Numbered from the stretch's first letter, positions 53,547 to 64,000 are shown. The stretch is 64,000 bases of DNA from Pseudomonadota bacterium (GCA_018241265.1 JAFEEF010000013.1:1-64000), one strand, 5' to 3'. The notes: generated from the letters alone by a model not told the origin. Made by a program: numbers and translations.

Positions 53547-54329
53547 ATGGACGTGAAGGACAGGGTGGTCGTCGTGACCGGCGGCGCATCGGGCATAGGC
53601 CTCGCGATGTGCAAGCGCTTCGCGCAGGCCGGCGCGCGCGCGGTGGTCGTGGCCGACCTCGACCAGGCGCGCTGCGATACGGCGGCCGCCGGGTTCGGCG
53701 GGCTCGGCCTCAGGGTCGACGTGGCCAAGGAAGCCGAGGTGCAGGCGCTCGTCGACGAAGTGACGTCGCGCTACGGGCAGGTCGACGTGCTCTGCTCGAA
53801 CGCCGGCATCATGATCGCGAAGGACGAGGATGCGACGACCGCCGAGTGGCAGCGCATCTGGGACATCAACCTGATGGCACACGTGCATGCGGCGCGTGCA
53901 GTGCTGCCGCAGATGCTGGCGCGCGGCGAAGGCTACCTGGTGCACACCGCATCGGCCGCGGGTCTGCTGAGCCAGGTCAATTCGGCGCCTTACTCGGTGA
54001 CCAAGCACGCCGCGGTGGCGTTCGCCGAATGGCTGTCGATCGCGCACGGCGACGCCGGCATCCGGGTGAGCTGCCTGTGCCCGCAGGGCGTGCTGACGCC
54101 CATGCTGATGGAAGCCGAGGGCGGCAGCTTCCTCGCGCCCGGCGCGGTGACGCCGGAGTCGGTGGCCGACGAGGTGCTGCGCTGCATGCAGGAAGAGCGC
54201 TTCTTCGTGCTGCCGCACCCCGAGGTCGCAACCTACGTGCAGCGCAAGGCCGCCGACCCGGATCGCTGGATCAAGGGCATGCGGCGCACGCGCGCGCAGG
54301 TCGTGGGCCCCAAGCCCGTGGAGGGCTGA
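53547..54329 (+). CDS. Short-chain dehydrogenase/reductase
   Basis: A 260-residue SDR enzyme with the cofactor motif VVVTGGASGIGLAMCKRFA, the NAG motif SNAGIMIAK and the catalytic Ser-Tyr-Lys in HTASAAGLL and APYSVTKHAAVAF. The Asp after the second strand (VADLDQARC) suggests NAD preference. The substrate is unknown. GAGGAGA precedes the ATG at 53547. It is divergent from gnd and converges on cysQ. Confidence 0.88.
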   Translation: MDVKDRVVVVTGGASGIGLAMCKRFAQAGARAVVVADLDQARCDTAAAGFGGLGLRVDVAKEAEVQALVDEVTSRYGQVDVLCSNAGIMIAKDEDATTAEWQRIWDINLMAHVHAARAVLPQMLARGEGYLVHTASAAGLLSQVNSAPYSVTKHAAVAFAEWLSIAHGDAGIRVSCLCPQGVLTPMLMEAEGGSFLAPGAVTPESVADEVLRCMQEERFFVLPHPEVATYVQRKAADPDRWIKGMRRTRAQVVGPKPVEG

Positions 54330-54332
54330 TCG

Positions 54333-55106
<774 letters not shown>

Positions 55107-55287
55107 GTTCAGCTTCTCTCTCGAAATGTGCGGCGCCCGGACTGTAGTCGATCGAGGACGCGTCGCGTCCGCGCGGCAGCGCACAAAGGAGCGCAGAACG
55201 GCGCGCGCCCGCGCGGCTCGAGGCCGGGCAGGCGCGGATGAAGAAGCAGGAGCCATACCCGCCGTGGAGGCGGGCAGGACTGATGAC

Positions 55288-55677
55288 TCAGGCGGTGACG
55301 TTCAGCGTCGCGCCGGCGGTGCCGCCGGTGGACGACGCGACCTGCGTCGTCGGGTTGCTGATCGGCATCGCAGGCTGGGTCTGGTGGTTCTGTACGATCG
55401 TCGACCACGTGCTCTGCGCGGCGCTCAGGTCGCCCGACGCGAGCGCCTTGCCGAGTTGCGCCATCGGGCCGCCCGGCTGCATCGTGGCGCCGGGAGGGGC
55501 ATTGCGCACCACCGTGGCGAACGCGGACTTGGCGGCATCCAGGTCGCCGGACTGCATCGCTTCGGCCATTTGGGCGTAGCCGTCACGACGGTTCGCGATG
55601 CGGGTGGCGGCGCTGTCGGCGCGCTGCGGGCTGATGACGCTGCTGTTGGCGAGACTGCTGTTGATGGACATGCTCAT
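55288..55677 (-). CDS. Small Ala/Ser/Gln-rich protein with two internal repeats
   Basis: A 129-residue protein without signal peptide. It contains two similar units: MAEAMQSGDLDAAKSAFATV (about residues 37-56) and LGKALASGDLSAAQSTWSTI (about residues 75-94), each with the pattern A-x-SGDLxAA. The flanks are low-complexity (Ser/Thr/Asn/Gly). I do not recognise it. Such short SGDLxAA repeats also occur in small proteins annotated as hypothetical in Burkholderiales. A second ATG two codons in (55671) is possible. Confidence 0.65.
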   Translation of the reverse strand: MSMSINSSLANSSVISPQRADSAATRIANRRDGYAQMAEAMQSGDLDAAKSAFATVVRNAPPGATMQPGGPMAQLGKALASGDLSAAQSTWSTIVQNHQTQPAMPISNPTTQVASSTGGTAGATLNVTA

Positions 55678-56284
55678 GGACGGCTCCGGTCAGGTGTTGG
55701 AAGGGACGCGTGAAGCGAGGTCGGGTCGCGCTCCTCGAATATCACCGTCGTGAACCTCGATACGATCGGCGCGAGGGCCGGCAAGCGGGCGGTGCACCGT
55801 GCACCGAGATGTCGTCCGCCGGTGCAGGCACTTTAGGTATCGGCCGTGCGAGCGATCGAAGCAGGAGCGACCGAAAGCCCTGTTTGTTCAAAGGTTCACG
55901 CTTTCCTCTCGCAACCCTCAGCCTAGGGGGTGGTTGCGGACGCGTGGCATGCGGGTTGCGTGGGATGATCCGCGCCTCGCGCATCAGGGCGAATGCCCAT
56001 TGCGCAAACGTAAGACGATGCAACAGCGCCGAATTCGCGCTATCCGCGCGGAAGAGGCTTCGAGATGCCGACCATGAGTCCGAATCGAACCGCGAACGAA
56101 GCCAGCACCCGTGGCCGCGACGCCTGTCGCCGGTGGCCGCACGATCAGGACGCAGCCTGCGTCGCTGACCAGCGCTTGCGCGGATAGCGGTTCGGTCGCA
56201 GGGCGGTCTCCTCAACGAGTTCGCTGCGTTCATGCCGCACCGCGCGGTGCGTGCCTTGTTTTGGCCTAGCCGGATGGATAGCCG
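55678..56284. other. 607-base gap without a supported gene
   Basis: Between the two-repeat protein and cysD I see no convincing coding frame; frames here lack family motifs and ribosome sites. The composition is less GC-rich than the genes (for instance 55880-55960). It contains a perfect 16-base palindrome CGCACCGCGCGGTGCG at 56236-56251, 34 bases before cysD. It probably holds the sulfate-regulated promoter of cysD, but I could not define -35/-10 boxes or a CysB site. Confidence 0.5.
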
Positions 56285-57190
56285 ATGACGATCAAACTGA
56301 CCCACCTGCAACGTCTCGAGGCCGAGAGCATTCACATCATGCGCGAGGTCGCTGCCGAGGCCGACAAGCCCGTGATGCTCTATTCGATCGGCAAGGACAG
56401 CGCCGTGATGCTGCACCTGGCCAAGAAGGCGTTCTATCCGTCGCCGCCGCCCTTCCCGCTGCTGCACGTCGACACGACGTGGAAGTTCCGCGAGATGTAC
56501 GAGATGCGCTCGCGCATGGCCAACGAGATCGGCATGGAGCTGCTGGTCTACCAGAATCCCGAGGCCAAGGCGCTCGGCATCAACCCGTTCGACCACGGTT
56601 CGCAGATCCACACCGACATGTGGAAGACGCAGGGCCTGAAGCAGGCGCTCGACCTGCACGGCTTCGACGCGGCCTTCGGCGGCGCGCGCCGCGACGAGGA
56701 GAAGTCGCGCGCGAAGGAGCGCATCTTCTCGTTCCGCTCGGCGCAGCACCGCTGGGATCCGAAGAGCCAGCGGCCCGAGCTCTGGCACCTCTACAACGGC
56801 CGCAAGCACAAGGGCGAGTCGATGCGGGTGTTCCCGATCTCGAACTGGACCGAGCTCGACATCTGGCAGTACATCTACCTCGAGAACGTGCCCATCGTGC
56901 CGCTCTACTTCTCGGCGATGCGGCCGGTGGTCAGGCGCGACGGCACCCTGATCATGGTCGACGACGAGCGCATGCCGCTGAAGGCCGGCGAGAAGCCGAT
57001 GATGAAGATGGTGCGCTTCCGCACGCTCGGCTGCTATCCGCTGACCGGCGCCGTCGAGTCCGAGGCCGACACCCTGCCGGCGATCATCCAGGAAATGCTG
57101 CTGACCAAGACGTCGGAACGCCAGGGCCGCGTGATCGACCACGACGCCGCGGCGTCGATGGAAAAGAAGAAGCAGGAAGGCTACTTCTGA
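56285..57190 (+). CDS. cysD: Sulfate adenylyltransferase subunit 2, CysD
   Basis: The catalytic subunit of ATP sulfurylase, forming adenylyl sulfate (APS) from ATP and sulfate. The 301-residue protein has the PP-loop [52 protein letters not shown] and [13 protein letters not shown], all CysD signatures. It is followed after 46 bases by cysNC on the same strand, which supplies the GTPase and APS kinase. Confidence 0.96.
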   Translation: MTIKLTHLQRLEAESIHIMREVAAEADKPVMLYSIGKDSAVMLHLAKKAFYPSPPPFPLLHVDTTWKFREMYEMRSRMANEIGMELLVYQNPEAKALGINPFDHGSQIHTDMWKTQGLKQALDLHGFDAAFGGARRDEEKSRAKERIFSFRSAQHRWDPKSQRPELWHLYNGRKHKGESMRVFPISNWTELDIWQYIYLENVPIVPLYFSAMRPVVRRDGTLIMVDDERMPLKAGEKPMMKMVRFRTLGCYPLTGAVESEADTLPAIIQEMLLTKTSERQGRVIDHDAAASMEKKKQEGYF

Positions 57191-57236
57191 TCCCGCGGGT
57201 CAGCACGCCAGCGTCAACGAACTCGAGGATTCCACC

Positions 57237-59141
57237 ATGGCCCACGTCTCGGACCTGATCGCCACCGACATCGAAAAGTACCTGCAGCAGCACGAGAAGA
57301 AGAGCCTGCTGCGCTTCATCACCTGCGGCTCCGTCGACGACGGCAAGAGCACCGTCATCGGCCGGCTGCTCTATGAATCGAAGATGCTCTTCGAGGACCA
57401 GCTCGCCGCCATCGAGGCCGACTCGAAGAAGTGGGGCACGCAGGGCGGCGAGATCGACTTCGCGCTGCTCGTCGACGGCCTGGCGGCGGAGCGCGAGCAG
57501 GGCATCACGATCGACGTCGCGTACCGCTTCTTCTCGACCGACCGCCGCAAGTTCATCGTCGCCGACACGCCGGGGCACGAGCAGTACACGCGCAACATGA
57601 TCACCGGCGCGTCGACCGCCGACCTCGCGGTGATCCTGATCGACGCGCGCAAGGGCGTCTTGACGCAGACGCGCCGCCACAGCTACCTCGTCTCGCTGAT
57701 CGGCATCAAGAAGGTCGCGCTCGCGATCAACAAGATGGACCTCGTGGACTACTCGGAAGAGGCGTTCAACGCCATCGTCGAGAGCTACAAGGCGTTCGCG
57801 CAGCAGATCGGCCTGACCGACATCACGCCGATCCCGCTGTCGGCGCTGCGCGGCGACAACATGACGGAGCCGAGCACCAACACGCCGTGGTACCACGGCC
57901 CGACGCTGATGGCCTTCCTCGAGACGGTGGACATCGACGAGTCGCGCCTGCAGAGCGAGCCGTTCCGGCTGCCGGTGCAGTGGGTCAACCGGCCGAACCT
58001 CGACTTTCGCGGCTTCTGCGGCTACATCTCGAGCGGCACCGTGAAGCCGGGTGATCGCGTGCGCGCGCAGCCGTCGGGCCGCGAGAGCAAGGTCAAGGCG
58101 ATCGTCACCTTGGCCGGCGAGCAGCCGATCGGCGTGGCCGGCCAGTCGGTGACGATCACGCTCGAAGACGAGATCGACATCTCGCGCGGCGACGTGATCT
58201 CGGCGGCCGTCGCGCCGGCCGAGGTCGCCGACCAGTTCGAGGCCTCCATCGTCTGGATGACCGACGAGCCGATGCTGCCGGGACGCCCGTATCTGATGAA
58301 GATCGGCACGCAGACGGTGAGCGCCACCGTCACCGAGCCGAAGTACAAGGTGAACGTCAACACGATGGAGCACCTGGCGGCGAAGAAGCTCGACCTGAAC
58401 GAGATCGGCGTCTGCAACATCGCGCTCGATCGGCAGGTCGCGTTCGACCCGTACAACGCCAACCGCGAGACCGGCGGCTTCATCCTGATCGACCGGATGA
58501 CGAACGCGACGGTCGGCGCCGGCATGCTGCACTTCGCGCTGCGCCGCTCGTACAACATCCACATGCAGCACGTCGACGTCGACAAGGCGTCGCGCGCGGC
58601 GGCCAAGGGCCAGCGGCCCGGGGTGCTGTGGTTCACCGGCCTGTCGGGCGCCGGCAAGTCGACGATCGCCAACCTCGTCGAGAAGAAGCTCCACGCGATG
58701 GGGCGCCACACCTACCTGCTCGACGGCGACAACGTGCGTCACGGCCTGAACAAGGATCTCGGGTTCACCGAAGCGGATCGGGTCGAGAACATCCGGCGCA
58801 TCGGCGAGGTCTCCAAGCTGATGGTCGACGCCGGCCTGATCGTGCTGACCGCGTTCATCTCGCCGTTCCGCGCCGAGCGCGCGATGGCGCGCAGCCTGAT
58901 GGCCGACGGCGAATTCGTCGAGGTCCACATCGACACGTCGCTCGCGGTCGCAGAGGAGCGCGACGTCAAGGGCCTGTACCGCAAGGCGCGGCGCGGCGAA
59001 CTGATCAACTTCACCGGCATCGACTCGCCGTACGAGGCGCCCGAAGCGCCGGAGCTGCGCATCGACACCGCCGAGTGCAGCGCCGAGGCGGCCGCCGATC
59101 TTGTCATCGCGCGGATGCGCGAGTTCGGCATGATCGCCTGA
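57237..59141 (+). CDS. cysNC: Bifunctional sulfate adenylyltransferase subunit 1/adenylylsulfate kinase CysNC
   Basis: A 634-residue fusion. Residues 1-430 are CysN, an EF-Tu-like GTPase ([39 protein letters not shown]); it drives APS formation with CysD. From about residue 460 follows CysC, APS kinase ([48 protein letters not shown]), which makes PAPS. The fusion means APS is passed on to PAPS, the sulfo-donor. It is followed by a TauE/SafE permease. Confidence 0.95.
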   Translation: MAHVSDLIATDIEKYLQQHEKKSLLRFITCGSVDDGKSTVIGRLLYESKMLFEDQLAAIEADSKKWGTQGGEIDFALLVDGLAAEREQGITIDVAYRFFSTDRRKFIVADTPGHEQYTRNMITGASTADLAVILIDARKGVLTQTRRHSYLVSLIGIKKVALAINKMDLVDYSEEAFNAIVESYKAFAQQIGLTDITPIPLSALRGDNMTEPSTNTPWYHGPTLMAFLETVDIDESRLQSEPFRLPVQWVNRPNLDFRGFCGYISSGTVKPGDRVRAQPSGRESKVKAIVTLAGEQPIGVAGQSVTITLEDEIDISRGDVISAAVAPAEVADQFEASIVWMTDEPMLPGRPYLMKIGTQTVSATVTEPKYKVNVNTMEHLAAKKLDLNEIGVCNIALDRQVAFDPYNANRETGGFILIDRMTNATVGAGMLHFALRRSYNIHMQHVDVDKASRAAAKGQRPGVLWFTGLSGAGKSTIANLVEKKLHAMGRHTYLLDGDNVRHGLNKDLGFTEADRVENIRRIGEVSKLMVDAGLIVLTAFISPFRAERAMARSLMADGEFVEVHIDTSLAVAEERDVKGLYRKARRGELINFTGIDSPYEAPEAPELRIDTAECSAEAAADLVIARMREFGMIA

Positions 59142-59163
59142 TGCGACGCCCGGGCACGACGAC

Positions 59164-59946
59164 ATGAACTGGCTGAACACGGCCGCCGGCTTCGGCGTCG
59201 GCGTGATGGTCGGCATGACCGGCGTCGGCGGCGGTGCGCTGATGACGCCGATCCTGGTGCTGCTGTTCGGGATCGCGCCGACTTCCGCGGTCGGCACGGA
59301 CCTGTGGTTCGCGGCGCTCACGAAGATCGTCGGCGGCAGTGTCCACCAGAAGCGCGGCGGCGTCGACTGGTCGATCCTGCGTCTGTTGTGGCTCGGCAGC
59401 CTGCCGGCGTCGATCGTGACGCTGCTGTGGTTGCGCTACTCGGGCAACGGCGAGATCAGGCACGGCTTCATCGTCACGGCCCTCGGCGCGGTCCTGGTGC
59501 TGACAGCGCTCGCGATGTTGTTCAAGAAGCAGATGCACGCGCTCGGCCAGCGGCTGCGCATCGGCGCGCCGGACGGCTTCCGGCATGCCCAGCCACCGCT
59601 TACCGTGGCGGCCGGCGTGATCCTCGGCGTGCTGGTCACGCTGACGTCGGTGGGCGCGGGCGCGCTGGGTACGGTGATGCTGCTGTACCTGTACCCGCTG
59701 CGCCTGACACCGTCCAAGCTGGTCGGCACCGACATCGTCCACGCGATCCCGCTGACCATCGTCGCCGGGATCGGACACCTGCTGATGGGCAACGTCAACC
59801 CGGTGCTGCTCGGCAGCCTGCTGCTCGGCTCGATCCCCGGCGTGCTGCTCGGCGCGTTCTTCAGCGCCAGGGCACCCGAGAAGCTGCTGCGCAGCACGAT
59901 CGCGGTCGTGCTGGTCATGGTGGGTGCCAAATTGTTGGCAAGTTGA
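59164..59946 (+). CDS. TauE/SafE family sulfite/sulfonate transport protein
   Basis: A 260-residue membrane protein with about seven to eight hydrophobic segments and the family pattern GVGVMVGMTGVGGGALMTPI near the start, repeated as GVLVTLTSVGAGALGTVMLL in the second half. Members move sulfite, sulfonates or related anions, mostly outwards. It is 22 bases after cysNC, so a sulfur-related anion is the likely cargo. Confidence 0.87.
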   Translation: MNWLNTAAGFGVGVMVGMTGVGGGALMTPILVLLFGIAPTSAVGTDLWFAALTKIVGGSVHQKRGGVDWSILRLLWLGSLPASIVTLLWLRYSGNGEIRHGFIVTALGAVLVLTALAMLFKKQMHALGQRLRIGAPDGFRHAQPPLTVAAGVILGVLVTLTSVGAGALGTVMLLYLYPLRLTPSKLVGTDIVHAIPLTIVAGIGHLLMGNVNPVLLGSLLLGSIPGVLLGAFFSARAPEKLLRSTIAVVLVMVGAKLLAS

Positions 59947-60436
59947 GGGATCGATTCGTGCAGGCTCCGCACCTCGCCAACAGGCCGTCAGGCATGGCTG
60001 CCGCCGCGTGGTGCGGCGATCGCCCTATGCGGCAAGCCCTCGGGTCCGGGGATGGCAGCGACTCGGTCGCATGCTACATTCGAAGATGGCTTCGGATCGG
60101 GCAGTCTTGCCCGCCGATGAAGGGCTGCCCGGGCTTGAACGGCACGCTCGACGAAGCGTCCCATGGGTTTCTGAGCCGCCGGCTCGCGTCCAGACGCGCT
60201 GCGCGTTCGTGCCTGGGAATGGTCATTCGCTGCCCGCCGCAAGGCGTGCGGCCATCAATGTAAAGGCTCGTCCGGCAAACCGTTAGGGCCGGGCAGAAGT
60301 CACGGTTACAGGCCGTTCGGCTCGGCATCGGTCAGCGGGTTGTCGTGGATGAGCAGGTAGTATCTTTGGCTGGTGCCGGCCCTGGTCGGCCTGTACGAGC
60401 GCGCCGCGGCGGCCTCACGTATCAAGGAATCTGGTG
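59947..60436. other. 490-base gap without a supported gene
   Basis: Between the TauE-like gene and the repeat lipoprotein there is no frame with family motifs or a ribosome site, except the AAGGAA just before the ATG at 60437. On the minus strand a short frame ends with SQRYYLLIHDNPLTDAEPNGL and a stop near 60310, but it is too short and lacks a start. No promoter could be defined. Confidence 0.45.
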
Positions 60437-63337
60437 ATGACAATTCGGAGGCTGTCGGCGGGCGTGGGTATCGTGCTCGCGGTGTTGCTCGCAGGGTGCG
60501 GCGGCGGCAGCGGCCGTTCCGGAACCGATCTGGCCGTGAGCGGCGTCGGGCCGTCGAGTCAGCTGAACGGCGGCGATCAGGCGATCTTCACGATGACGGT
60601 CGCCAACGAGGGCCAGTACACCGCCGACAACCTCACGATACGCAACGTGACGAGCCAGCTGTCGACCGCGACGCTGGCGGTCACCTGCACCGCCAAGAAC
60701 GGCGCGACGTGTCCGTCCGCGACCAGCGCGACGATGACGGTGTCGTCGATGCCGGCGGGCGGCAGCCTCGTGTTCCAGATCACCGCCACGTCGAACCTGG
60801 GTGCGAGCGGCAACGTCAGCGACACCATGTCGGTGAGCTCCGAGTCCACCGAAACCAACGCCGACAACAACACGATCACCGTGTCGGCGCCGGTGGTGAG
60901 CAACGACGTCAGCGTCACCGCCACCGCGCCGGCGGGCCCGCTGGTCGAGGGTCCGGCCACGTTCACGATGCTGGTGTCCAACGCCGGCCCGGACGATGCG
61001 AAGAGCGTCGTGCTCGCCACCACCGTGAGCGACACCGTCACCTTCGTGCCGAGCGCCGTCTCCTGCATCGCCAACCCGAACAGCATCTCCGGCGGGCCGT
61101 TGGCCGCCGTGCCGACGCTGCAGTCGGATGGAACCCTGTTGAGCTCGGACATTCCGGCCGGCGCCAGCCTGACCTGTAGCGTGCCGGTGACGGTCAAGGA
61201 CGCGACCGACGGCTTCGCGATCGTGACGATGACGGCTACCGCGCCCGGCGATTCGCACAGCGGCAACAACGCCGGCACCGGCTCCGTCAGCGCCACCCTC
61301 GTCAACGACGTGAGCGTGACCGGCACGGCGCCGGCCGGGCCGCTCGTCGGCAACACCGCGACGTTCACGATGGTCGTCGCCAACGCCGGGCCCTCGACGG
61401 CCACGCAGGCGGTGATCACCAACGCCTTGAGCAGCAGCCTGACGCTGGCATCGCCCATCAGTTGCGTGCCGGCCGGCGGAGCGACGGCGCCGGTGCTGCA
61501 ACCGAACGGTACGCTGATCGCGGCATCGATTCCGGCCAACGCCCAGCTCACCTGCAGCATCAACGTGAACGTGCTGCCGGGCACGAACGGTGCCGTGTCG
61601 GACTCGATGGCGGTGAGCGTTGCCGACGACCCGAAGACCGGCAACAACTCGGCTACCGCGGTAGTTCAGGCCACGCTGGTCAACAACGTGGATGTCGAGG
61701 TCAATCCGAACACGCCGCCGCCGGCGTCGGTGCCGGGCGGCGGCACGACGACCTTCGGCTTCGTGGTCAGCAACACCGGGCCGGCGACGGCGAGCAACGT
61801 GACGCTGACGAACACGCTCACCGCGAACCTGGCGATGAACGGCGCGATCACCTGCACCGCCGCCGGCGGCGCGGCCGCCCCGACCGGTCCGAGCGCCGGG
61901 CCGTTGACGTCGGCGTCGATCCCGGTCAACGGCACCCTGACGTGCTCGGTGCCGGTGAAGGTTGCCGCAGGCGCGAACGGAACGGTCGGCGCGACCTTCG
62001 CGGTGACGGCGGCCAACGACCAGGTGCAACTCAACAACAGCGCGACGGCATCGACGGTCGCCGCGAGCGCGGATCTCGGCGCCTCGGTGTCCTCTGCCGC
62101 GACGGCCGCCGCCGGCAGCCCGGTGACGTTCGTCGTGACCATCGCCAATCCGCGCGGCGGCGGCACGGTGAACAACGTCGCGATCACCTGGTCCGACGTG
62201 CTCCCGTCGGGAGGGCATGTCGCTTTCGACGCGGCGTCCTCGACGTGTACGGCGACTGCCGGCGCGACCTGCCCGGCCACGATCGCGCCGAGCATGTCGG
62301 TGGCGAGCATGCTGACCGGCTCGACCCTGACGTTCAATCTGGTATTCACGACCACGTCGACCGACCGCGGCGACATCCAGGTGACCGCCGGCGTCAGCGC
62401 CGCCGGGGATCCGAACACGGCGAACAACACGTCGACGGCGACGTCGACGGTGGTCGATCCGCGCAACGGCACCTACACCGCCTTCGCGGCCGACGGCAAC
62501 CAGTACAGCATCGCGTATGACTTCGACGCGGATACGTACACCGTCAATGGCGGAACCGCTGTCCACTTCGCGCCGGTGTCCGGTTCGTCGACGGAATTCG
62601 CCGTGGCCGGAAGCAACGTCGCTCACTTCCGCGTCGCGCAGGATCTGGTCGTCGGCGGAAACGCCTTCGGTTCCAGCGTGCTGCCTTACGTCGCAGCGCG
62701 CAGCTTCGTCACGACCGCCACCAGTCTGGCGGGCTCGTACGACGTGGCGCTGCGCAATGTTTCGAGCGGCTCGGCCACCACGCACGGGGCCAGCGCGCAG
62801 GTCAACGGCAATACCCTCTTCGTCTGCTCGCGCAGCGACGGGGTGGTGTCCCCGCCGACCAGCAGCGGCTGTCCGACGGGTTCGCTGACGAGCTATACGC
62901 TGGTCGCGAACAGCGATCAGACGTTCACCGCTCAAGACAACGCTTCGAGCTACAACTTCAAGCTGATGCTGGCCAGCAGCGGCGCACTGAAGATGCTGCT
63001 CAGTTCGGCGAAGGCGGCGGACAACAGCCAGCAGCTGCTGCTCGGCCTGCCGGATGCGGCGGCGCTGGCCGGCGGCACCTTCGGCAGTGCGACGAGCGAC
63101 GGTGATTACGGTACGACAGTGCTGACGGGCACCAGCTACAGCTTCACGGGCACGACCGCGACCGACACGGCCACGCTGGCGAGGATCAGCGGCACCGGTG
63201 CTCCGGGCAGCATGCTCACTGGCGTGAGCACCCGATTCGGCGGACCGATCTTTGCGATCCAGGCCAGTCCGCTCGAGGTCGTCGTGGGCGGGTTTGCAGG
63301 GGCTGCCAGCGGCCTGCTCCAGATTGGCTTGCCGTGA
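60437..63337 (+). CDS. Large lipoprotein with DUF11-like repeats
   Basis: A 966-residue surface lipoprotein: signal MTIRRLSAGVGIVLAVLLAGC (Cys 21) followed by a Gly/Ser linker. About five DUF11-like beta-sandwich repeats of roughly 110-130 residues cover residues 30-670, each with the pattern FTM(T/V)VxNxGPxxAxNV and an ending such as GDPNTANNTSTATSTVV. The last 290 residues are different, with a YTAFAADGNQYSIAYDFDAD start. The repeats suggest a stalk or adhesin-like part holding the C-terminal domain away from the membrane. AAGGAA precedes the ATG at 60437. Confidence 0.82.
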   Translation: MTIRRLSAGVGIVLAVLLAGCGGGSGRSGTDLAVSGVGPSSQLNGGDQAIFTMTVANEGQYTADNLTIRNVTSQLSTATLAVTCTAKNGATCPSATSATMTVSSMPAGGSLVFQITATSNLGASGNVSDTMSVSSESTETNADNNTITVSAPVVSNDVSVTATAPAGPLVEGPATFTMLVSNAGPDDAKSVVLATTVSDTVTFVPSAVSCIANPNSISGGPLAAVPTLQSDGTLLSSDIPAGASLTCSVPVTVKDATDGFAIVTMTATAPGDSHSGNNAGTGSVSATLVNDVSVTGTAPAGPLVGNTATFTMVVANAGPSTATQAVITNALSSSLTLASPISCVPAGGATAPVLQPNGTLIAASIPANAQLTCSINVNVLPGTNGAVSDSMAVSVADDPKTGNNSATAVVQATLVNNVDVEVNPNTPPPASVPGGGTTTFGFVVSNTGPATASNVTLTNTLTANLAMNGAITCTAAGGAAAPTGPSAGPLTSASIPVNGTLTCSVPVKVAAGANGTVGATFAVTAANDQVQLNNSATASTVAASADLGASVSSAATAAAGSPVTFVVTIANPRGGGTVNNVAITWSDVLPSGGHVAFDAASSTCTATAGATCPATIAPSMSVASMLTGSTLTFNLVFTTTSTDRGDIQVTAGVSAAGDPNTANNTSTATSTVVDPRNGTYTAFAADGNQYSIAYDFDADTYTVNGGTAVHFAPVSGSSTEFAVAGSNVAHFRVAQDLVVGGNAFGSSVLPYVAARSFVTTATSLAGSYDVALRNVSSGSATTHGASAQVNGNTLFVCSRSDGVVSPPTSSGCPTGSLTSYTLVANSDQTFTAQDNASSYNFKLMLASSGALKMLLSSAKAADNSQQLLLGLPDAAALAGGTFGSATSDGDYGTTVLTGTSYSFTGTTATDTATLARISGTGAPGSMLTGVSTRFGGPIFAIQASPLEVVVGGFAGAASGLLQIGLP

Positions 63338-63403
63338 TGCGCAGTCCACACCATTGGCATTCATTTTGCCTATAAGCGGGCACGTTTTCTGAGGGAGTTA
63401 GGC

Positions 63404-64000
63404 GTGAATCACATCGTCTTCATCGTGATGGACAGCTGCCGCTACGACAGCTTCATGGCGGCCAAGACGCCCAACATCGATCGCCTGGCGCCGGCCTCCA
63501 AGCGCTATTCGTACGCGTCCTGGACGGCTCCCTCGCACCATGCCTTCGCGATGGGCCTGCTGCCCCACACCAGCCCGAAGGAAGTGTTCGCGTCCGAGGT
63601 CTACAAGGACGAGTTCGCGCAGTGGCGCGAACGTACCGGCTACGCCGACATCGCGTTCAAGGAGTTCCTGCCGGACCTTTCGCTGCCCAAGGTGCTCCGC
63701 AACATCGGCTACCGGACGGTCGCCAAGGTCTCGATGCCCGTGCTCAACAAGAACACGCTCATCGCGCGCGACTTCGACGACTACAAGCTGATGAAGAACC
63801 ACAACGACTTCGCCGGCATGATCGACGAGATGGAGTTTCCGGACGAGCCGCACTACTACTTCCTCAATCTCGGCGAGACGCACTATCCGTACATGCTCAC
63901 CGGCGACAACCTGCCGCACATCTCCGGCCTGCACGGCGCGTTGAAGACGATGGACGAGTCGCCCGCCACCGCCGGCAAGCAGGGCTTCGACCCGGGCCAG
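63404..64000 (+). CDS. Sulfatase-superfamily protein (partial, C-terminus outside window)
   Basis: The first 199 codons of an alkaline phosphatase/sulfatase-fold protein. It starts at a GTG at 63404 after a GGGAG. The start HIVFIVMDSCRYDSF has the first metal-binding Asp, TPNIDRLA is typical of the superfamily, and the place of the nucleophile reads SWTAPSHHAFAMG. That means Thr or Ser where true sulfatases have Cys (CxPSR), so it may be a phosphodiesterase or phosphotransferase instead of a sulfatase. It lies 66 bases after the DUF11-like gene. Confidence 0.78.
   Translation, partial: MNHIVFIVMDSCRYDSFMAAKTPNIDRLAPASKRYSYASWTAPSHHAFAMGLLPHTSPKEVFASEVYKDEFAQWRERTGYADIAFKEFLPDLSLPKVLRNIGYRTVAKVSMPVLNKNTLIARDFDDYKLMKNHNDFAGMIDEMEFPDEPHYYFLNLGETHYPYMLTGDNLPHISGLHGALKTMDESPATAGKQGFDPGQ

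Noticed and set aside
56236..56251. Perfect 16-base palindrome CGCACCGCGCGGTGCG 34 bases before cysD
   Set aside because: Considered as a regulator site or hairpin. It is made only of G/C-rich steps common in this genome and matches no site that I know, so I do not call it an operator.
60308..60420. Short minus-strand frame ending QRYYLLIHDNPLTDAEPNGL
   Set aside because: It looked like the end of a protein, but it has no start, is under 40 codons before an upstream stop and matches no family that I recognise.
60422..63364. Minus-strand open frame (980 codons) opposite the DUF11-like lipoprotein
   Set aside because: Arg/Gly/Ala/His-rich shadow frame; the plus strand has a lipobox, a ribosome site and regular domain repeats.

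Overview
The window is very GC-rich (about 70% by eye) and densely coded. It looks like chromosome of a beta-proteobacterium of the order Burkholderiales. The case rests on an aerobic benzoyl-CoA (box) cluster with a BoxR/BzdR-type regulator, a PEP-CTERM protein, a NodT-EmrA-EmrB efflux set and a fused CysN-CysC enzyme. This is an inference from gene content; there is no rRNA or other marker. I saw no tRNA, rRNA, CRISPR array, insertion sequence, phage gene or replication origin.

Layout. 1-9370: benzoate degradation by the CoA-epoxide route. boxC, boxB and boxA (cut by the window edge) run on the minus strand, with boxR just upstream in the same direction. A divergent operon carries an alpha/beta hydrolase and four of the five parts of a branched-chain-amino-acid-type ABC importer. 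A near-identical palindrome around GCACTATAGTGC sits inside the boxC promoter and next to the -35 of the hydrolase/transporter promoter, which gives a simple picture of shared control. 9383-17730: household and exported proteins (RidA, GNAT, thioredoxin-like, TPR-like, hydrolase, ferredoxin reductase, class I aldolase, ThyA, OmpA-type lipoprotein). 17880-25097: an ABC exporter divergent from a MarR regulator and a NodT-EmrA-EmrB tripartite efflux operon; the marR promoter has a palindrome in it and may make a leaderless message. 25101-33240: CrtC/AttH-like protein, SWIM-SNF2 helicase, DUF2721 protein, alkyl sulfatase and a lectin-like lipoprotein.

33241-43772: a methyltransferase overlapping a DHCR24-like flavoprotein (candidate methyl-branched or furan fatty acid pair), a rhomboid, an overlapping signalling trio (TPR-diguanylate cyclase, LytS-type kinase, LytTR regulator), a fatty acid hydroxylase family protein, an ornithine cyclodeaminase family protein and a PEP-CTERM protein. 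This stretch also holds three remnants: a chemoreceptor tail, the N-terminus of a DAO-type flavoenzyme, and a frameshifted fibronectin-like fragment. 43946-54329: an HExxH lipoprotein, a degenerate HD-GYP-like protein, an M16 peptidase, an acyl-CoA synthetase, zwf and a short gnd, and an SDR. 54333-64000: cysQ, a two-repeat small protein, a 600-base gap, then cysD-cysNC-TauE. This makes PAPS and recycles PAP, with no PAPS reductase in view. A large DUF11-like repeat lipoprotein and the start of a sulfatase-superfamily protein end the window.

Start codons were chosen from Shine-Dalgarno sequences, signal peptides and gene overlaps. Where the choice is weak the entry says so. Family calls come from motifs read by eye; no database search was run.
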